Below are positions 8,512 to 16,962 of a DNA stretch of 64,000 nt, one piece after another. Where the stretch lies: NCBI RefSeq assembly GCF_003391395.1, contig NZ_CP024190.1:3348001-3412000 (forward strand). Direction: 5' to 3'. The position numbers were made by a program, and so were the translations under genes. The stretch's first letter is position 1; each line of letters opens with the position of its first letter. The notes beneath the pieces were generated by a model. The model did no database searches, was not told the origin of the DNA, and saw only the letters and a list, made by a program, of their open reading frames with translations. Origin of the DNA: Mycobacterium marinum. Its GTDB lineage: Bacteria; Actinomycetota; Actinomycetes; Mycobacteriales; Mycobacteriaceae.

Positions 8512-9414
8512 ATGCGCGACTCGAAAATACTGATCACCGGCGTGACCGGACAGGTCGCTAGTCCCGTTGCCCGGGCCCTGGCGGCAGCTAACGAGGTCTG
8601 GGGCATCGCTCGCTTTACCGATGCCACCGCGCGGGCAGACCTCGAGCAGGCGGGCATTCGTTGCCAAGCGGTCAACCTGGCCGCTGGTGACTTCACCGTA
8701 ATTCCCTCCGACTTCGATTACGTCCTCAACTTTGCGGTGGCCAAGAGCGGCAACTGGGACAAGGACCTGGGAGCAAACGCCGAATCGGTCGGACTGCTGA
8801 TGGCTCATTGCCGCGCCACAAAGGCCTTTCTGCACTGCTCATCCGCGGCCGTGTACGACCCGCCCGACAATGAACTGCGCACCGAAAACGCCGCTCTCGG
8901 CGACAACCACAAGTTCCTGTTCCCCACCTATTCGATATCCAAGATTGCCGGCGAGGTGGTCGTTCGGTCGATGGCGCGCGTTCTCGAAGTACCCGCCACC
9001 ATCGCGCGCCTCAACGTCCCCTACGGCAACAACGGTGGGTGGCCGTTCTTCCACATGGAGATGATGCTGGCCGGAATTCCAATCCCGGTTCCGCCGGGTG
9101 GGCCGGCACGCTACAACCCGATTCACGAAGACGACATCATCGCGACCATCCCGAAGCTGTTCGCGGCGGCGTCGGTTCCGGCGACCACGGTCAACTGGGC
9201 CGGCGACCAGATCGTCAGCCTGCAGGACTGGTGCGGCTACCTAGGGACACTGATCGGCAAAGAGCCCGTTTTCCAGGAGAGCGACAGCGCATTGCGCCCA
9301 AATCCGGTTGACGTCACCCGGATGCACGAGCTCATCGGCAACACCGCCGTCGACTGGCACGACGGAATGCGGCGGCTGGTAGCCAAGTTCCATCCGGAGG
9401 CACCCGGGCTGTGA
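8512..9414 (+). CDS. NAD(P)-dependent epimerase/dehydratase (extended SDR)
   Basis: This 300-aa extended short-chain dehydrogenase has the N-terminal nucleotide-binding motif KILITGVTGQVASP (GxxGxxA/G), a VKSS-type strand with catalytic Ser (FLHCSSAAVYDPP, about residue 107), and the YSISK catalytic Tyr-Lys pair (about residues 142-146). The C-terminal half would bind a nucleotide-sugar-like or other substrate. It stands alone between divergent and same-strand genes, so the substrate cannot be deduced. The start is an ATG with a short leader after the divergent membrane-protein gene. Confidence 0.87.
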   Translation: MRDSKILITGVTGQVASPVARALAAANEVWGIARFTDATARADLEQAGIRCQAVNLAAGDFTVIPSDFDYVLNFAVAKSGNWDKDLGANAESVGLLMAHCRATKAFLHCSSAAVYDPPDNELRTENAALGDNHKFLFPTYSISKIAGEVVVRSMARVLEVPATIARLNVPYGNNGGWPFFHMEMMLAGIPIPVPPGGPARYNPIHEDDIIATIPKLFAAASVPATTVNWAGDQIVSLQDWCGYLGTLIGKEPVFQESDSALRPNPVDVTRMHELIGNTAVDWHDGMRRLVAKFHPEAPGL

Positions 9415-9592
9415 ACCGCGTGCGGCAGCACTAGCGCCCGCCGCCGGAGCCACCCGGGGCCACCGAAGATCGCGGTCGAAGGGTGCCGCTGTGTCGGTCG
9501 GCTTTACCCCCGTGCTGCCGCGATAGTGTTACGCCGGCAACCCCGGTGGTGATGCGAAGGCCGCGCAGACCGGCCCGCGGGGAGGAGCACGG

Positions 9593-10411
9593 ATGGGATC
9601 GGTGGCCGCAGAGCCCGTCGCTTCACCCGGCCGGCCCTGGCCGCGGGTGGTGGGTGCCCTCGCCCTAGCCGTCCTCGGTGCCTGCGGCGTGATGCTGCTG
9701 GCGGTGCCATCGCTGTCGGACACCACGGATTTGGCATCGCACAGCGATTGGGTCCTGGCGACCGCCTTACCAACCAGCACAGACTTCCCGCCAGATTGGG
9801 GATATTCACTGACCGGACGGTTGCAGCGTGCCGCTGCCAGCGATCCGGCGACGCTGAGTGTCCAGCCCGATGCGGGGCCCGCGGCGACCTACGAACCGGA
9901 CATGTGTGGCGCGATACCCAAGATCCTCAATCACTCCGGGGATAGTTTGGCTGCCTACGTCCAAGTCGACCGATACGCCCAACTGTTTGTGCAGGATGCC
10001 CCCGCATCCGATTTCGCGGCGACCGGAGAGGGACGGGAGCACGGGCCCAACGCCCGTTTCGCGCTCTGGGTCAACTCGGACGCGGCGGAGCAGGTTGGAA
10101 ATTACCAGCACTGGCTGGACCGCTGCGGCTCCTATCGGGTCACCAACTACTACGTCGACGGCCAGGTCAAAGACCGTCGCACCGTTAGCACCCAGATCCA
10201 GTCCCACGCAGCACGTGATGCCGACGCCGCCGTCACTGTCACCAGGACGTTCGCCACGATCGGCAGTCGCGACCCCGCATCGACCTACCAGGTCAGCTAC
10301 TACGCGGTGCGGGGTGTGCTGCTGGAATGCACCATCTACATGGAGGGCGCCGAGCGGGATCTGGTGCAGCGGCTCGCCGACCAGACGCTGCGAAACCTAC
10401 GGGCGTCATGA
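9593..10411 (+). CDS. Membrane-anchored extracytoplasmic protein, unknown function
   Basis: The 272-aa protein has an N-terminal hydrophobic helix (about residues 18-40, VVGALALAVLGACGVMLLAV) containing a Cys but no clear lipobox, so it is probably an uncleaved anchor. The exported part has two Cys pairs (DMCGAIPK and WLDRCGSYRV regions; LLECTIYMEG) and no recognised catalytic motif. Its stop overlaps the ATG of the next gene (ATGA), and the two proteins share layout and similar middle motifs (PTSTDFPPDWGY here, PTQAEFPPPWTV there). They look like tandem paralogs acting together in the cell envelope. Confidence 0.75.
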   Translation: MGSVAAEPVASPGRPWPRVVGALALAVLGACGVMLLAVPSLSDTTDLASHSDWVLATALPTSTDFPPDWGYSLTGRLQRAAASDPATLSVQPDAGPAATYEPDMCGAIPKILNHSGDSLAAYVQVDRYAQLFVQDAPASDFAATGEGREHGPNARFALWVNSDAAEQVGNYQHWLDRCGSYRVTNYYVDGQVKDRRTVSTQIQSHAARDADAAVTVTRTFATIGSRDPASTYQVSYYAVRGVLLECTIYMEGAERDLVQRLADQTLRNLRAS

Positions 10412-11145
10412 CCAACTTGTCACGCCGGAGACCATGGGCGATCGCGGCGGCGCTGTGTGCGCTTGCGGTCGTGGGGGTGGTGATCACCGCCCCGGTCGTG
10501 GACCGGGCCTGGCCCGGTAATCGGGGCTCCGGCCCCGAGGCACTGGCCCCGGGACTGGCCGGTCTGAGCGACCAGAAACTGGCCGAGCTGCTGCCCACGC
10601 AGGCAGAGTTTCCGCCTCCGTGGACGGTCAGTGACATCAAGGAGCTCTCCGGCACCTTCGGCTATTTCCGATACCAGTTGTACGACGAGGGCCTCGGCTT
10701 TGATCCCGTCGAATGTTTCGCGGTGGTGGGCGTGGCTTCTACCGGGGCCTTCGATGCCGCTGAGGTGTTCGGCCACGACCCCACCGATCCAGCGGAGGTC
10801 GCCGACCGCAGAGACATCCGCGTCATGGTGGGCCGGGAGTTCGACCCGTCGGGATTCGATAAATTCATGGCCCTGGTGTCGCGTTGCCCGCGGTTCAGCA
10901 GCGCCGCTGCCGGTTCCTATGCGGTCAACATTCTGGAGAACACCCACCCCGCCGGGGCACCCCAGCGCTTCCGGTATTCGGTCACCACCACGATCCCCGG
11001 CGAGCCCACCGACACGACGCGGACCGACTACTACTCCTACGCCCGCACATCGGGGCTGATCCTGACCGGTATGGCCAGTACTGGCCACCAACAACCTTTC
11101 GACTCGATCTTCGAGACCACGCTGCAACGAATCACAAACCGTTGA
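10408..11145 (+). CDS. Paralogous membrane-anchored extracytoplasmic protein
   Basis: The 245-aa protein overlaps the previous gene by four bases (ATGA), indicating translational coupling. It has an N-terminal transmembrane segment (about residues 10-31, AIAAALCALAVVGVVITAPV), the LLPTQAEFPPPWTV motif shared with its neighbour, a Cys in FDPVECFAVV and another in SRCPRFSS. No enzyme motif is visible. The shared motif and layout suggest an ancient tandem duplication. Confidence 0.75.
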   Translation: MTNLSRRRPWAIAAALCALAVVGVVITAPVVDRAWPGNRGSGPEALAPGLAGLSDQKLAELLPTQAEFPPPWTVSDIKELSGTFGYFRYQLYDEGLGFDPVECFAVVGVASTGAFDAAEVFGHDPTDPAEVADRRDIRVMVGREFDPSGFDKFMALVSRCPRFSSAAAGSYAVNILENTHPAGAPQRFRYSVTTTIPGEPTDTTRTDYYSYARTSGLILTGMASTGHQQPFDSIFETTLQRITNR

Positions 11146-11201
11146 CTCGCCGAATCCCTCGGCGTGCGGCACCCGCCGAAAATCAGCGCCCCCGAAATGG
11201 G

Positions 11202-11242
11202 GAATCGTTCCGGACGGGCGTGAACCCGGTCCGAAACGATTC
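11202..11242. terminator. Bidirectional terminator-like hairpin
   Basis: A 14-bp inverted repeat with one mismatch (arms 11202-11215, GAATCGTTCCGGAC, and 11229-11242, GTCCGAAACGATTC) has a 13-base loop. It lies between the convergent genes ending at 11145 and 11257, so it could stop transcription from both sides. There is no T-run, which is usual for mycobacterial hairpin terminators. Confidence 0.65.
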
Positions 11243-11256
11243 GCCCAACCCGGCTG

Positions 11257-11523
11257 TCAGAGATCCGGGTCAGATTCCTTGAAGTAGCGGGCCAAGAACC
11301 CGGCTGCGGCGATGGTGGCCACGGAGCCGACGACTGCCCACAGCACGAACTGGAAGGCCACCGCCCCCATGAACCAACCAAACGTCATCGACACGTAGAG
11401 CAGCCAAACCAACCGGAAGAAGGACCACGCCGCCAAGACTCCACAGCTGATTCCGATCGCCAGGCTTCGTTGCCGATCAACCCGGCTGATCTTCTCCTCG
11501 ATGCTGGCGGGGACGATGTTCAT
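11257..11523 (-). CDS. Small two-helix membrane protein, unknown
   Basis: The 88-aa protein starts at the ATG at 11523 (MNIVPASIEEKISRVDRQRS). It has two hydrophobic segments, GISCGVLAAWSFFRLVWLLY (about residues 25-45) and FMGAVAFQFVLWAVVGSVA (about 52-75), and a short charged C-terminus. I do not recognise a family. It lies just downstream of the isolated EF-Tu domain gene on the same strand, about 160 bases away. Confidence 0.65.
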   Translation of the reverse strand: MNIVPASIEEKISRVDRQRSLAIGISCGVLAAWSFFRLVWLLYVSMTFGWFMGAVAFQFVLWAVVGSVATIAAAGFLARYFKESDPDL

Positions 11524-11682
11524 CTGCGCTATTCCTTCCGTGGGGCGACGCCTCGGTGACGTCGTCGTTGGCACAAGTACAGATCGACGGGGTAGCTACC
11601 GATCCCAACAACGTCAGCCCGCGAGGGCATCGCCCCAGGCCAGGGGAGCGGGGCGAGGCTGCCCAGCAGCGCAGGTTCGGCG

Positions 11683-11952
11683 CTAGGCCAGGAATGCACC
11701 CGCCGCGGTGATGACGTCTCCCGCGGCCAGATCGCTCTTGGTGAGCTTCTTGAACAGCAGGCCGACGTTGTCCCCGGCTTTCGCCGTGTCCAGCTTCTTG
11801 CGGAATGCCTCGATGGCGTCGACTCGCACGCCTGAACCATCGTTGATTCGCACCTCGTCGCCGACCCGCAACTCGCCGTGTTCCACGCGCCCGGTAGCCA
11901 CGATGCCCCGCCCCCGGATGAAGAACACGTCCTGAACAGTCATGCGAAACAT
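11683..11952 (-). CDS. Isolated elongation-factor domain II (EF-Tu beta-barrel) protein
   Basis: The 89-aa protein is essentially one translation-factor domain II: FRMTVQDVFFIRGRGIVATG, GELRVGDEVRI, IEAFRKKLDTAKAGDNVG and LTKSDLAAGDVI follow the EF-Tu domain II order. There is no GTPase domain and no domain III. The start at 11952 or 11943 gives nearly the same protein; the longer upstream ORF is unlikely. Stand-alone domain II proteins are annotated in mycobacteria and related Actinobacteria but their role is unknown; the domain normally contacts aminoacyl-tRNA or the ribosome. Confidence 0.8.
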   Translation of the reverse strand: MFRMTVQDVFFIRGRGIVATGRVEHGELRVGDEVRINDGSGVRVDAIEAFRKKLDTAKAGDNVGLLFKKLTKSDLAAGDVITAAGAFLA

Positions 11953-12016
11953 GTGCGGCACGCTACCCGCCCGACGCCATCGACGGGTGTCGGCTGGCCA
12001 CCGTACGCTGACCCGC

Positions 12017-12385
12017 ATGGGTTGGCTGCAGCGAGCGCGCAGAGCCAGCGCCGGACAACGGGTGACGCGCGCGGACAAGGCCGCGGCTCATAACGCGGCC
12101 GCCGAACTAAACGCACTCACCACCGAGCGCGAGCGACTGCTGCGCGAGGGTCTGGAAGGCGTAGCAACCATCGTCAGCATTCGGCGCAATGTCGCGAGCA
12201 CGACGTTGGGTTCTTGGCACGAGCTCGAATTGGACGTGGTACTGCCGCAGCAGGACCCATACCGCGCCATTCGGCGCATCGCGCTCGAACTGTCGAGCGC
12301 TCCACACCTCAGGGTTGGTCTGGACCTACCGGTCCGGGTTGACCCCACGGACCATTCCAAGGTCCTGATCGTCGCGCCGCTTTAG
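12017..12385 (+). CDS. Hypothetical cytoplasmic protein with coiled helix and beta domain
   Basis: The 122-aa protein has a basic N-terminus (MGWLQRARRAS), an Ala-rich helix (about residues 20-50) and a beta-rich half with GVATIVSIRRNV, WHELELDVVLP and PVRVDPTDHSKVLIV. The last motifs resemble small beta-barrel domains that follow a membrane or helical segment in actinobacterial proteins. No signal peptide is present. I cannot name the family. The gene is divergent from the EF-Tu domain gene. Confidence 0.68.
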   Translation: MGWLQRARRASAGQRVTRADKAAAHNAAAELNALTTERERLLREGLEGVATIVSIRRNVASTTLGSWHELELDVVLPQQDPYRAIRRIALELSSAPHLRVGLDLPVRVDPTDHSKVLIVAPL

Positions 12386-12416
12386 GCTCCCGAAGATACT
12401 CAGGTTCCCGGCGCGA

Positions 12417-13241
12417 TCACCAGACGCGTACCCAGTCGACCAGCATCTGTGCCGGATAGCTGCCCGGTCTGGGATCCCCGCCGCCGGATCCGGCAACCGC
12501 GAGGTTGAGGACGGGGAACACGGTGTAGCCGGGATCGTTGAACGGCCAGTCAGGTAGCGAATGCGCCGCGACGGCGAAGTAGGGCTGCGCCCCCTCGGCG
12601 TAGTCCTGCCAGAACCGCATACCGGTCTCGTCCCATTGGCATCGCCAGGTGTGCCACCCGCTGTCCAACGCGACGTTGCGGGTCTTCCACTCCGAACCGT
12701 TTGCTTTCGCGTGGACAGTGGTGGCCGACGGCCAGCTCCCGTTGCCGTACCACTCGATGATGTCGATTTCGCCGCGATCCTGGTTACCCAGCCACCAGGC
12801 CGGCCAGCAGCCGGCGGTCAGACAGTCGAATTTGATACGGGCTTCCCAGGTATGGCCGATGCCGCCCCGCCACGGACTTTGGATCTTGCCGGCGTAGTAG
12901 GTGCCGCCGTCCTTCGCGGCTCGGATGACCAGATTCGACTTACCGTCCAGGAAGACGTTCTGCCGGTCGTCGCGGTACTGGCCGACGTTCTCGGGCCGTT
13001 CCCAGTACGTCGGGTCCTTCATCTCCTCGCGGGCTCGCGCCACCGTCCACTTCGACGAGTCGGGGGCAGAGCCGGCCGGACCATCGAATTCGTCGTGAAA
13101 CAGGTAGGGGCCTGATTGGCCATTGGGCGCCGGCGCCAGAGGCATGTCCCGTCGAGACGAGTCGGCGCGGGCCGCCGGGACGGGCAGTGCCGCCCCGAGC
13201 ACACCAAATCCGGTCATCAGCATCATCCGACGACGGTCCAT
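12417..13241 (-). CDS. Secreted glycoside hydrolase family 16 (beta-1,3-glucanase-like), Rv0315-like
   Basis: The 274-aa protein has a Tat-type signal peptide (MDRRRMMLMTGFG, cleavage near AARA-DS). It then has a GH16 jelly-roll domain: YLFHDEFDGPAGSAPD at the mature N-terminus, YRDDRQNVFLDGKSNLVIRA, and the catalytic motif GEIDIIEWYG (ExDxxE, nucleophile and acid/base Glu about residue 145-150 of the mature form). It ends in the conserved strand MLVDWVRVW. M. tuberculosis Rv0315 is the evident ortholog by family and length; that protein is described as an immunostimulatory beta-glucanase homolog. An ATG three codons upstream (13250) is possible. Confidence 0.9.
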   Translation of the reverse strand: MDRRRMMLMTGFGVLGAALPVPAARADSSRRDMPLAPAPNGQSGPYLFHDEFDGPAGSAPDSSKWTVARAREEMKDPTYWERPENVGQYRDDRQNVFLDGKSNLVIRAAKDGGTYYAGKIQSPWRGGIGHTWEARIKFDCLTAGCWPAWWLGNQDRGEIDIIEWYGNGSWPSATTVHAKANGSEWKTRNVALDSGWHTWRCQWDETGMRFWQDYAEGAQPYFAVAAHSLPDWPFNDPGYTVFPVLNLAVAGSGGGDPRPGSYPAQMLVDWVRVW

Positions 13242-13318
13242 CCCGGGCATAAGCCAGCGACGATAGCAGCCCGGCACCTGCTGCGCTAAAGCACGAACGG
13301 CGTCAACCGCTCAGTCGA

Positions 13319-14332
13319 CTACTCGGATGTCCGCACGACGAGCTTGCCCACGTTGGTGCCGTCGAAGAGCATGTTGATCGCCGTGGGCAATTGTTCGAAG
13401 CCGGTCACCACCGTTTCCAGCGGCGTGAGCTTGCCCTGCGCGATCAGACCGGCGATCTCCGCGGTCGCCTCGGCCGCGCGGCCCAGGTGATCAAGAATGA
13501 TGAAGCCCTGCAGTGTGGCGCGTTGGACCAGCAGGTTTCCGAACGCTCGCGGTCCGGGTGGCGGATCGGCGGAGTTGTATCCCGAAATCAGGCCGCACAG
13601 CGCTACCCGCGCGCGGACGTTGAGCCGCGCGAAGATCGCGTCCATGATGTCGCCACCGACGTTCTCGAAGTCGACGTCGATGCCGTTGGGTGTCGCGGCG
13701 ACAAGCTGAGCTGCCCAGTCGTCGGCCCGATGGTCGACGGCCGCGTCGAAACCGAGCTGCTCAGTGAGCAAAGCGCACTTTTGCGGACCACCGGCGATCC
13801 CGACTACCCGCGCACCATCCGCCTTGGCGAGCTGGCCCGCCACCGAACCGACGGCGCCGGCCGCGGCGGATACGACGACTGTTTCGCCGGGCCGTGGTTT
13901 GGCGATCTCGCGCATCCCGATCCATGCCGTGAGCCCGGTCATCCCGAGTGCGCCGAGGTAGGCGCTGGGGGAGACGCCGTCGGCGACCTCGACCGGAAAG
14001 AGCGGCGTCGTGTCCGAGACCACCGCGTAGTCCTGCCAACCGACCAGACCTTGCACGGTCAAACCCACCGGATAATTCGGATTCCTCGACTCGACAACCT
14101 CGCCGAGCCCGGCCGCGCGCATGACCTCGCCAATGCCAACCGGGGGCAGATACGACGGCATGTCGTTGATCCAGCCGCGGTTGGTCGGATCCAGGGATAT
14201 CCAGGTGACGCGTACCAGCGCCTCGCCATCGCCGATTTCGGGGATCGGGGCTTCGCTGAGCTCGAAAGTATTCGGACCGATGCGCCCAGTGGGACGTTCG
14301 CGAAGAAGGAATCGGCGGTTTCGATCGGGCAT
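13319..14332 (-). CDS. NADP-dependent MDR oxidoreductase (leukotriene B4 dehydrogenase/CurA type)
   Basis: The 337-aa protein is a zinc-independent medium-chain dehydrogenase. The N-terminal half has the LSEAPIPEIGDGEALVRVTW strand set and LDPTNRGWI. The Rossmann half begins ETVVVSAAAGAVGSVAGQLAK (AxxGxxG), and FENVGGDIMDAIF follows at about residue 225. The lack of structural-zinc cysteines and the PSYLPPVGIGEVMRA segment fit the PTGR/CurA branch that reduces alpha,beta-unsaturated ketones and aldehydes. It is divergent from the methyltransferase gene at 14431. Confidence 0.88.
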   Translation of the reverse strand: MPDRNRRFLLRERPTGRIGPNTFELSEAPIPEIGDGEALVRVTWISLDPTNRGWINDMPSYLPPVGIGEVMRAAGLGEVVESRNPNYPVGLTVQGLVGWQDYAVVSDTTPLFPVEVADGVSPSAYLGALGMTGLTAWIGMREIAKPRPGETVVVSAAAGAVGSVAGQLAKADGARVVGIAGGPQKCALLTEQLGFDAAVDHRADDWAAQLVAATPNGIDVDFENVGGDIMDAIFARLNVRARVALCGLISGYNSADPPPGPRAFGNLLVQRATLQGFIILDHLGRAAEATAEIAGLIAQGKLTPLETVVTGFEQLPTAINMLFDGTNVGKLVVRTSE

Positions 14333-14430
14333 GAGCGCACGCTACCCCAGACCGATAGTGCGACATCGCGATCGGCACCATTCCGATTGGGGCGGTGGGT
14401 GGTTTCGTCTGCCGGTGCTATAACGCATAC

Positions 14431-15288
14431 ATGGCAGGCTTGGATTCCGGCGAAGGGCAAGTGATTACCCACGTCTCCGATACGGCCCGATGGACGGCCC
14501 TATATCGGGCCACCGAATCGGCGCGTCCGGATGCATTGTTCAGCGACCCCCTCGCCAATCGGCTTGCCGGAGAGCATGGCCGCGCTATCGTCGCCACAGT
14601 TCCGCGCACCACCCGTAACGGTTGGTGGCTCGTCGCGCGGACGAAAATCATTGACGACGCCATTGCCCGCGCGATCGCCAACGGTTGTGACCGGGTTTTG
14701 AACTTGGCTGCCGGCCTGGATACCCGGCCGTACCGGCTGGATCTGCCCGCCGAATTGACCTGGATCGAAGCGGATCTACCGCTGCTGTTGGCGGAAAAAG
14801 CACAGCTGCTCAGCGGCGAAACCCCGCGATGCCAGCTGACCCGCAGCGCCGTGGATCTAGCCGATCCAGCCGCTCGCGATGCCTTCTTCACCGAGGCACT
14901 GGCCGGTGCCGCCAAGGCACTTGTCCTGACCGAGGGCCTGCTGATGTACCTCGACGAACCGGACGTGATTGCCCTCTCTGAGGCGATACGACAACCCCAA
15001 GTGGGTTGGTGGATGCTTGATTTAGCCGGCCCTGCCCTCAAGAAAATGATGAACAAGAAGATGGCCGGCATGCTGCAGAACGCGCCGTTCAAGTTTGCAC
15101 CCGACAACGGTTTGGCCTTCTTTGAAGGACTGGGTTGGCACGTAGCAGAGGCGGAATCCCTGTTTACGGCCGCGCAGCGGTTCCGCCGCCTGCCGATATC
15201 AATGCGCTCACTCGGGTGGCTTCCGCAGCCGAATCCGCGCCATCCGGGCCGCAGGCCCTGGAGCGCGGTTACGCTCCTTACTCAATGA
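14431..15288 (+). CDS. SAM-dependent methyltransferase, LCMT-like mycobacterial family
   Basis: The 285-aa protein shows the family pattern: DTARWTALYRATES, FSDPLANRLAG, RTKIIDDAI, the SAM-binding VLNLAAGLDTRPYRLDLP (about residue 85-105), TWIEADLP, and LVLTEGLLMYLDEPDV. These mycobacterial proteins resemble leucine carboxyl methyltransferases and many may methylate polyketide or lipid products, but substrates are unknown. The stop codon is inside a perfect 11-bp inverted repeat that probably ends the transcript. Confidence 0.88.
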   Translation: MAGLDSGEGQVITHVSDTARWTALYRATESARPDALFSDPLANRLAGEHGRAIVATVPRTTRNGWWLVARTKIIDDAIARAIANGCDRVLNLAAGLDTRPYRLDLPAELTWIEADLPLLLAEKAQLLSGETPRCQLTRSAVDLADPAARDAFFTEALAGAAKALVLTEGLLMYLDEPDVIALSEAIRQPQVGWWMLDLAGPALKKMMNKKMAGMLQNAPFKFAPDNGLAFFEGLGWHVAEAESLFTAAQRFRRLPISMRSLGWLPQPNPRHPGRRPWSAVTLLTQ

Positions 15289-15310
15289 GTACCTGAGAGA
15301 CTCATTGAGT
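15280..15310 (+). terminator. Hairpin terminator overlapping the methyltransferase stop
   Basis: Perfect 11-bp inverted repeat ACTCAATGAGT (15280-15290) and ACTCATTGAGT (15300-15310) with a 9-base loop. Each arm is itself nearly palindromic. It includes the stop codon of the upstream gene and is followed by AT-richer non-coding DNA. Confidence 0.7.
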
Positions 15311-15450
15311 TCGGAGAACTGTCAATTAACGCCTGCGTGCATTTCGCAGTGATCCGCCGCTGCCCGGCCCGAACCGTTACCCGACCCTAAACAAGCAGGT
15401 CATTCGGGTTTTCCAGAGAATTTCGGGCGCTCGCCCAGACCCCGGCGGTT

Positions 15451-15464
15451 TGACGGAACCGTCA
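15451..15464. promoter_or_regulatory. Palindrome TGACGG-AA-CCGTCA upstream of the 68-aa gene
   Basis: Perfect 6-bp arms with a two-base centre, about 135 bases before the GTG of the small gene at 15598. A TATATTAAG-like AT-rich stretch follows at about 15495 and may be the -10 region. The palindrome could be a dimeric regulator site. The rest of the 300-base gap holds no gene that I can support. Confidence 0.4.
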
Positions 15465-15597
15465 GGAATGCGTGGAATTCACGGCTAATTCTTATATTAA
15501 GACACGGTTTGATCACAGGTTTGCTGTCAATCCTTAACGGACAGGTGTTCGCGGCGTATGTACCGAACTCGGGTTGAACGAGAGGAGTTGACGAGCA

Positions 15598-15804
15598 GTG
15601 ACGAATGCACCAGAGGCGGAGGTCATTTATCTGCAGTCACATCCGATGTGGCTTGCAGCTCGGCAGCGCGAAAATCAGCGCCTTGAAGAGATGCGCCGTC
15701 ACCCCGCCTACCTGGGCCGTCAGCGTGCTGCCGCGATGGGAGTCGACGTCAGCAGCATGGGTAGCGCCGCCCGGGCATGGCCCAGCGCGGATTCGCCGGC
15801 CTGA
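15598..15804 (+). CDS. Small hypothetical protein, 68 aa
   Basis: The GTG start has a strong GAGGAG ribosome site 11 bases upstream. The protein is hydrophilic, with no membrane segment: EVIYLQSHPMWLAARQREN, then a charged helix (LEEMRRHPAYLGRQ), then an Ala/Ser tail. I do not recognise a family. The AT-rich leader and palindrome upstream suggest independent regulation, and the M48 protease gene follows 100 bases later. Confidence 0.62.
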   Translation: MTNAPEAEVIYLQSHPMWLAARQRENQRLEEMRRHPAYLGRQRAAAMGVDVSSMGSAARAWPSADSPA

Positions 15805-15906
15805 CCTCTCGCGCCCCACTTCGGCGCGGTCTGGGAATTCCTTTACTGCGAAATCGCGGTGGCACGGCGTCCGTATTCTGATACGGACTACCGAGGAGTT
15901 CGCGTC

Positions 15907-16953
15907 ATGTCTCAGACACCGGCCACCACCCGCACCACTTTTGGCGGTATCAGCTCCAGGGCGTGGGAGCATCCGGCCGACCGAACCGCTTTATCGGCAC
16001 TGCGCCATCTCAAAGGCTTCGACCAGATCCTGAAACTGCTCTCCGGAATGCTGCGGGAGCGCCAACACCGGCTGCTGTATCTGGCCAGCGCGGCACGAGT
16101 CGGCCCACGCCAGTTCGCAGACCTCGACGCACTGCTCGATGAATGCGTGGATGTCCTGGACGCGCCGACCAAACCCGAGGTCTACGTCACGCAGTCGCCG
16201 GTGGTGAATGCGTACACCATCGGGATGGACGCCCCGTTCATCGTGATCACCTCCGGGCTCTACGACCTGATGACCCATGACGAGCTGCGCTTTGTCGTGG
16301 GTCACGAGCTCGGTCACGCGCTATCGGGTCACGCCACCTACCGCACGATGCTGATGCACCTGATGCGGCTGGCGGGTTCCCTGGGCTTTCTCCCGATCGG
16401 CGGCTGGGCGTTACGCGCGATCGTGGCGGCGCTGCTGGAATGGCAACGCAAGTCCGAGCTGTCCGGGGACCGGGCGGGACTGCTCTGCTGCCAGGACTTG
16501 GACACCGCGATTCGGGTGGAGATGAAGCTGGCCGGCGGAAGCCGGTTGGACAAGCTGGACTCCGAAGCGTTCTTGGCCCAGGCCGCGGAGTACGAGCGAT
16601 CTGGGGACATGCGCGACGGGCTGCTCAAGCTGCTTAACCTCGAACTTCAGACCCACCCGTTCTCGGTGCTGCGGGTCGCCGAATTGACCAAGTGGGTGGA
16701 CGCCGGCGGCTATGGAAAGGTGATGTCGGGCAGTTATCCGCTGCGCGTCGACGATGGCCAATCCTCAATCGCCGATGACCTCGGCGAGGCCGCCCGCCAC
16801 TACAAGGACGGGTTCGACCAGTCCGACGACCCGCTGATCAAGGGCATACGCGACGGTCTGGGCGGCATCGTGGACGGCGTGGGCCGGGCCGCCACCAGCG
16901 CGGCCGATTCGTTGGGCCGCAAGATCAACGAGTGGCGGCACAACCCGAAATAG
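15907..16953 (+). CDS. M48-family metalloprotease, Rv1977-like
   Basis: The 348-aa protein has the zinc motif FVVGHELGHALSGH (HExxH, about residue 135-140) and a downstream ELSGDRAGLLC, whose Glu is the third zinc ligand. Hydrophobic segments (MRLAGSLGFLPIGGWALRA) fit a membrane association typical of HtpX/M48 peptidases. PVVNAYTIGMDAPFIVITSGLYD is the usual M48B strand-helix region before the active site. The length equals that of Rv1977 as I recall it, which also lies near mce3, so this continues the synteny begun at the left end of the window after a 13-kb interruption. Confidence 0.9.
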   Translation: MSQTPATTRTTFGGISSRAWEHPADRTALSALRHLKGFDQILKLLSGMLRERQHRLLYLASAARVGPRQFADLDALLDECVDVLDAPTKPEVYVTQSPVVNAYTIGMDAPFIVITSGLYDLMTHDELRFVVGHELGHALSGHATYRTMLMHLMRLAGSLGFLPIGGWALRAIVAALLEWQRKSELSGDRAGLLCCQDLDTAIRVEMKLAGGSRLDKLDSEAFLAQAAEYERSGDMRDGLLKLLNLELQTHPFSVLRVAELTKWVDAGGYGKVMSGSYPLRVDDGQSSIADDLGEAARHYKDGFDQSDDPLIKGIRDGLGGIVDGVGRAATSAADSLGRKINEWRHNPK

Positions 16954-16962
16954 CGGATCCGG

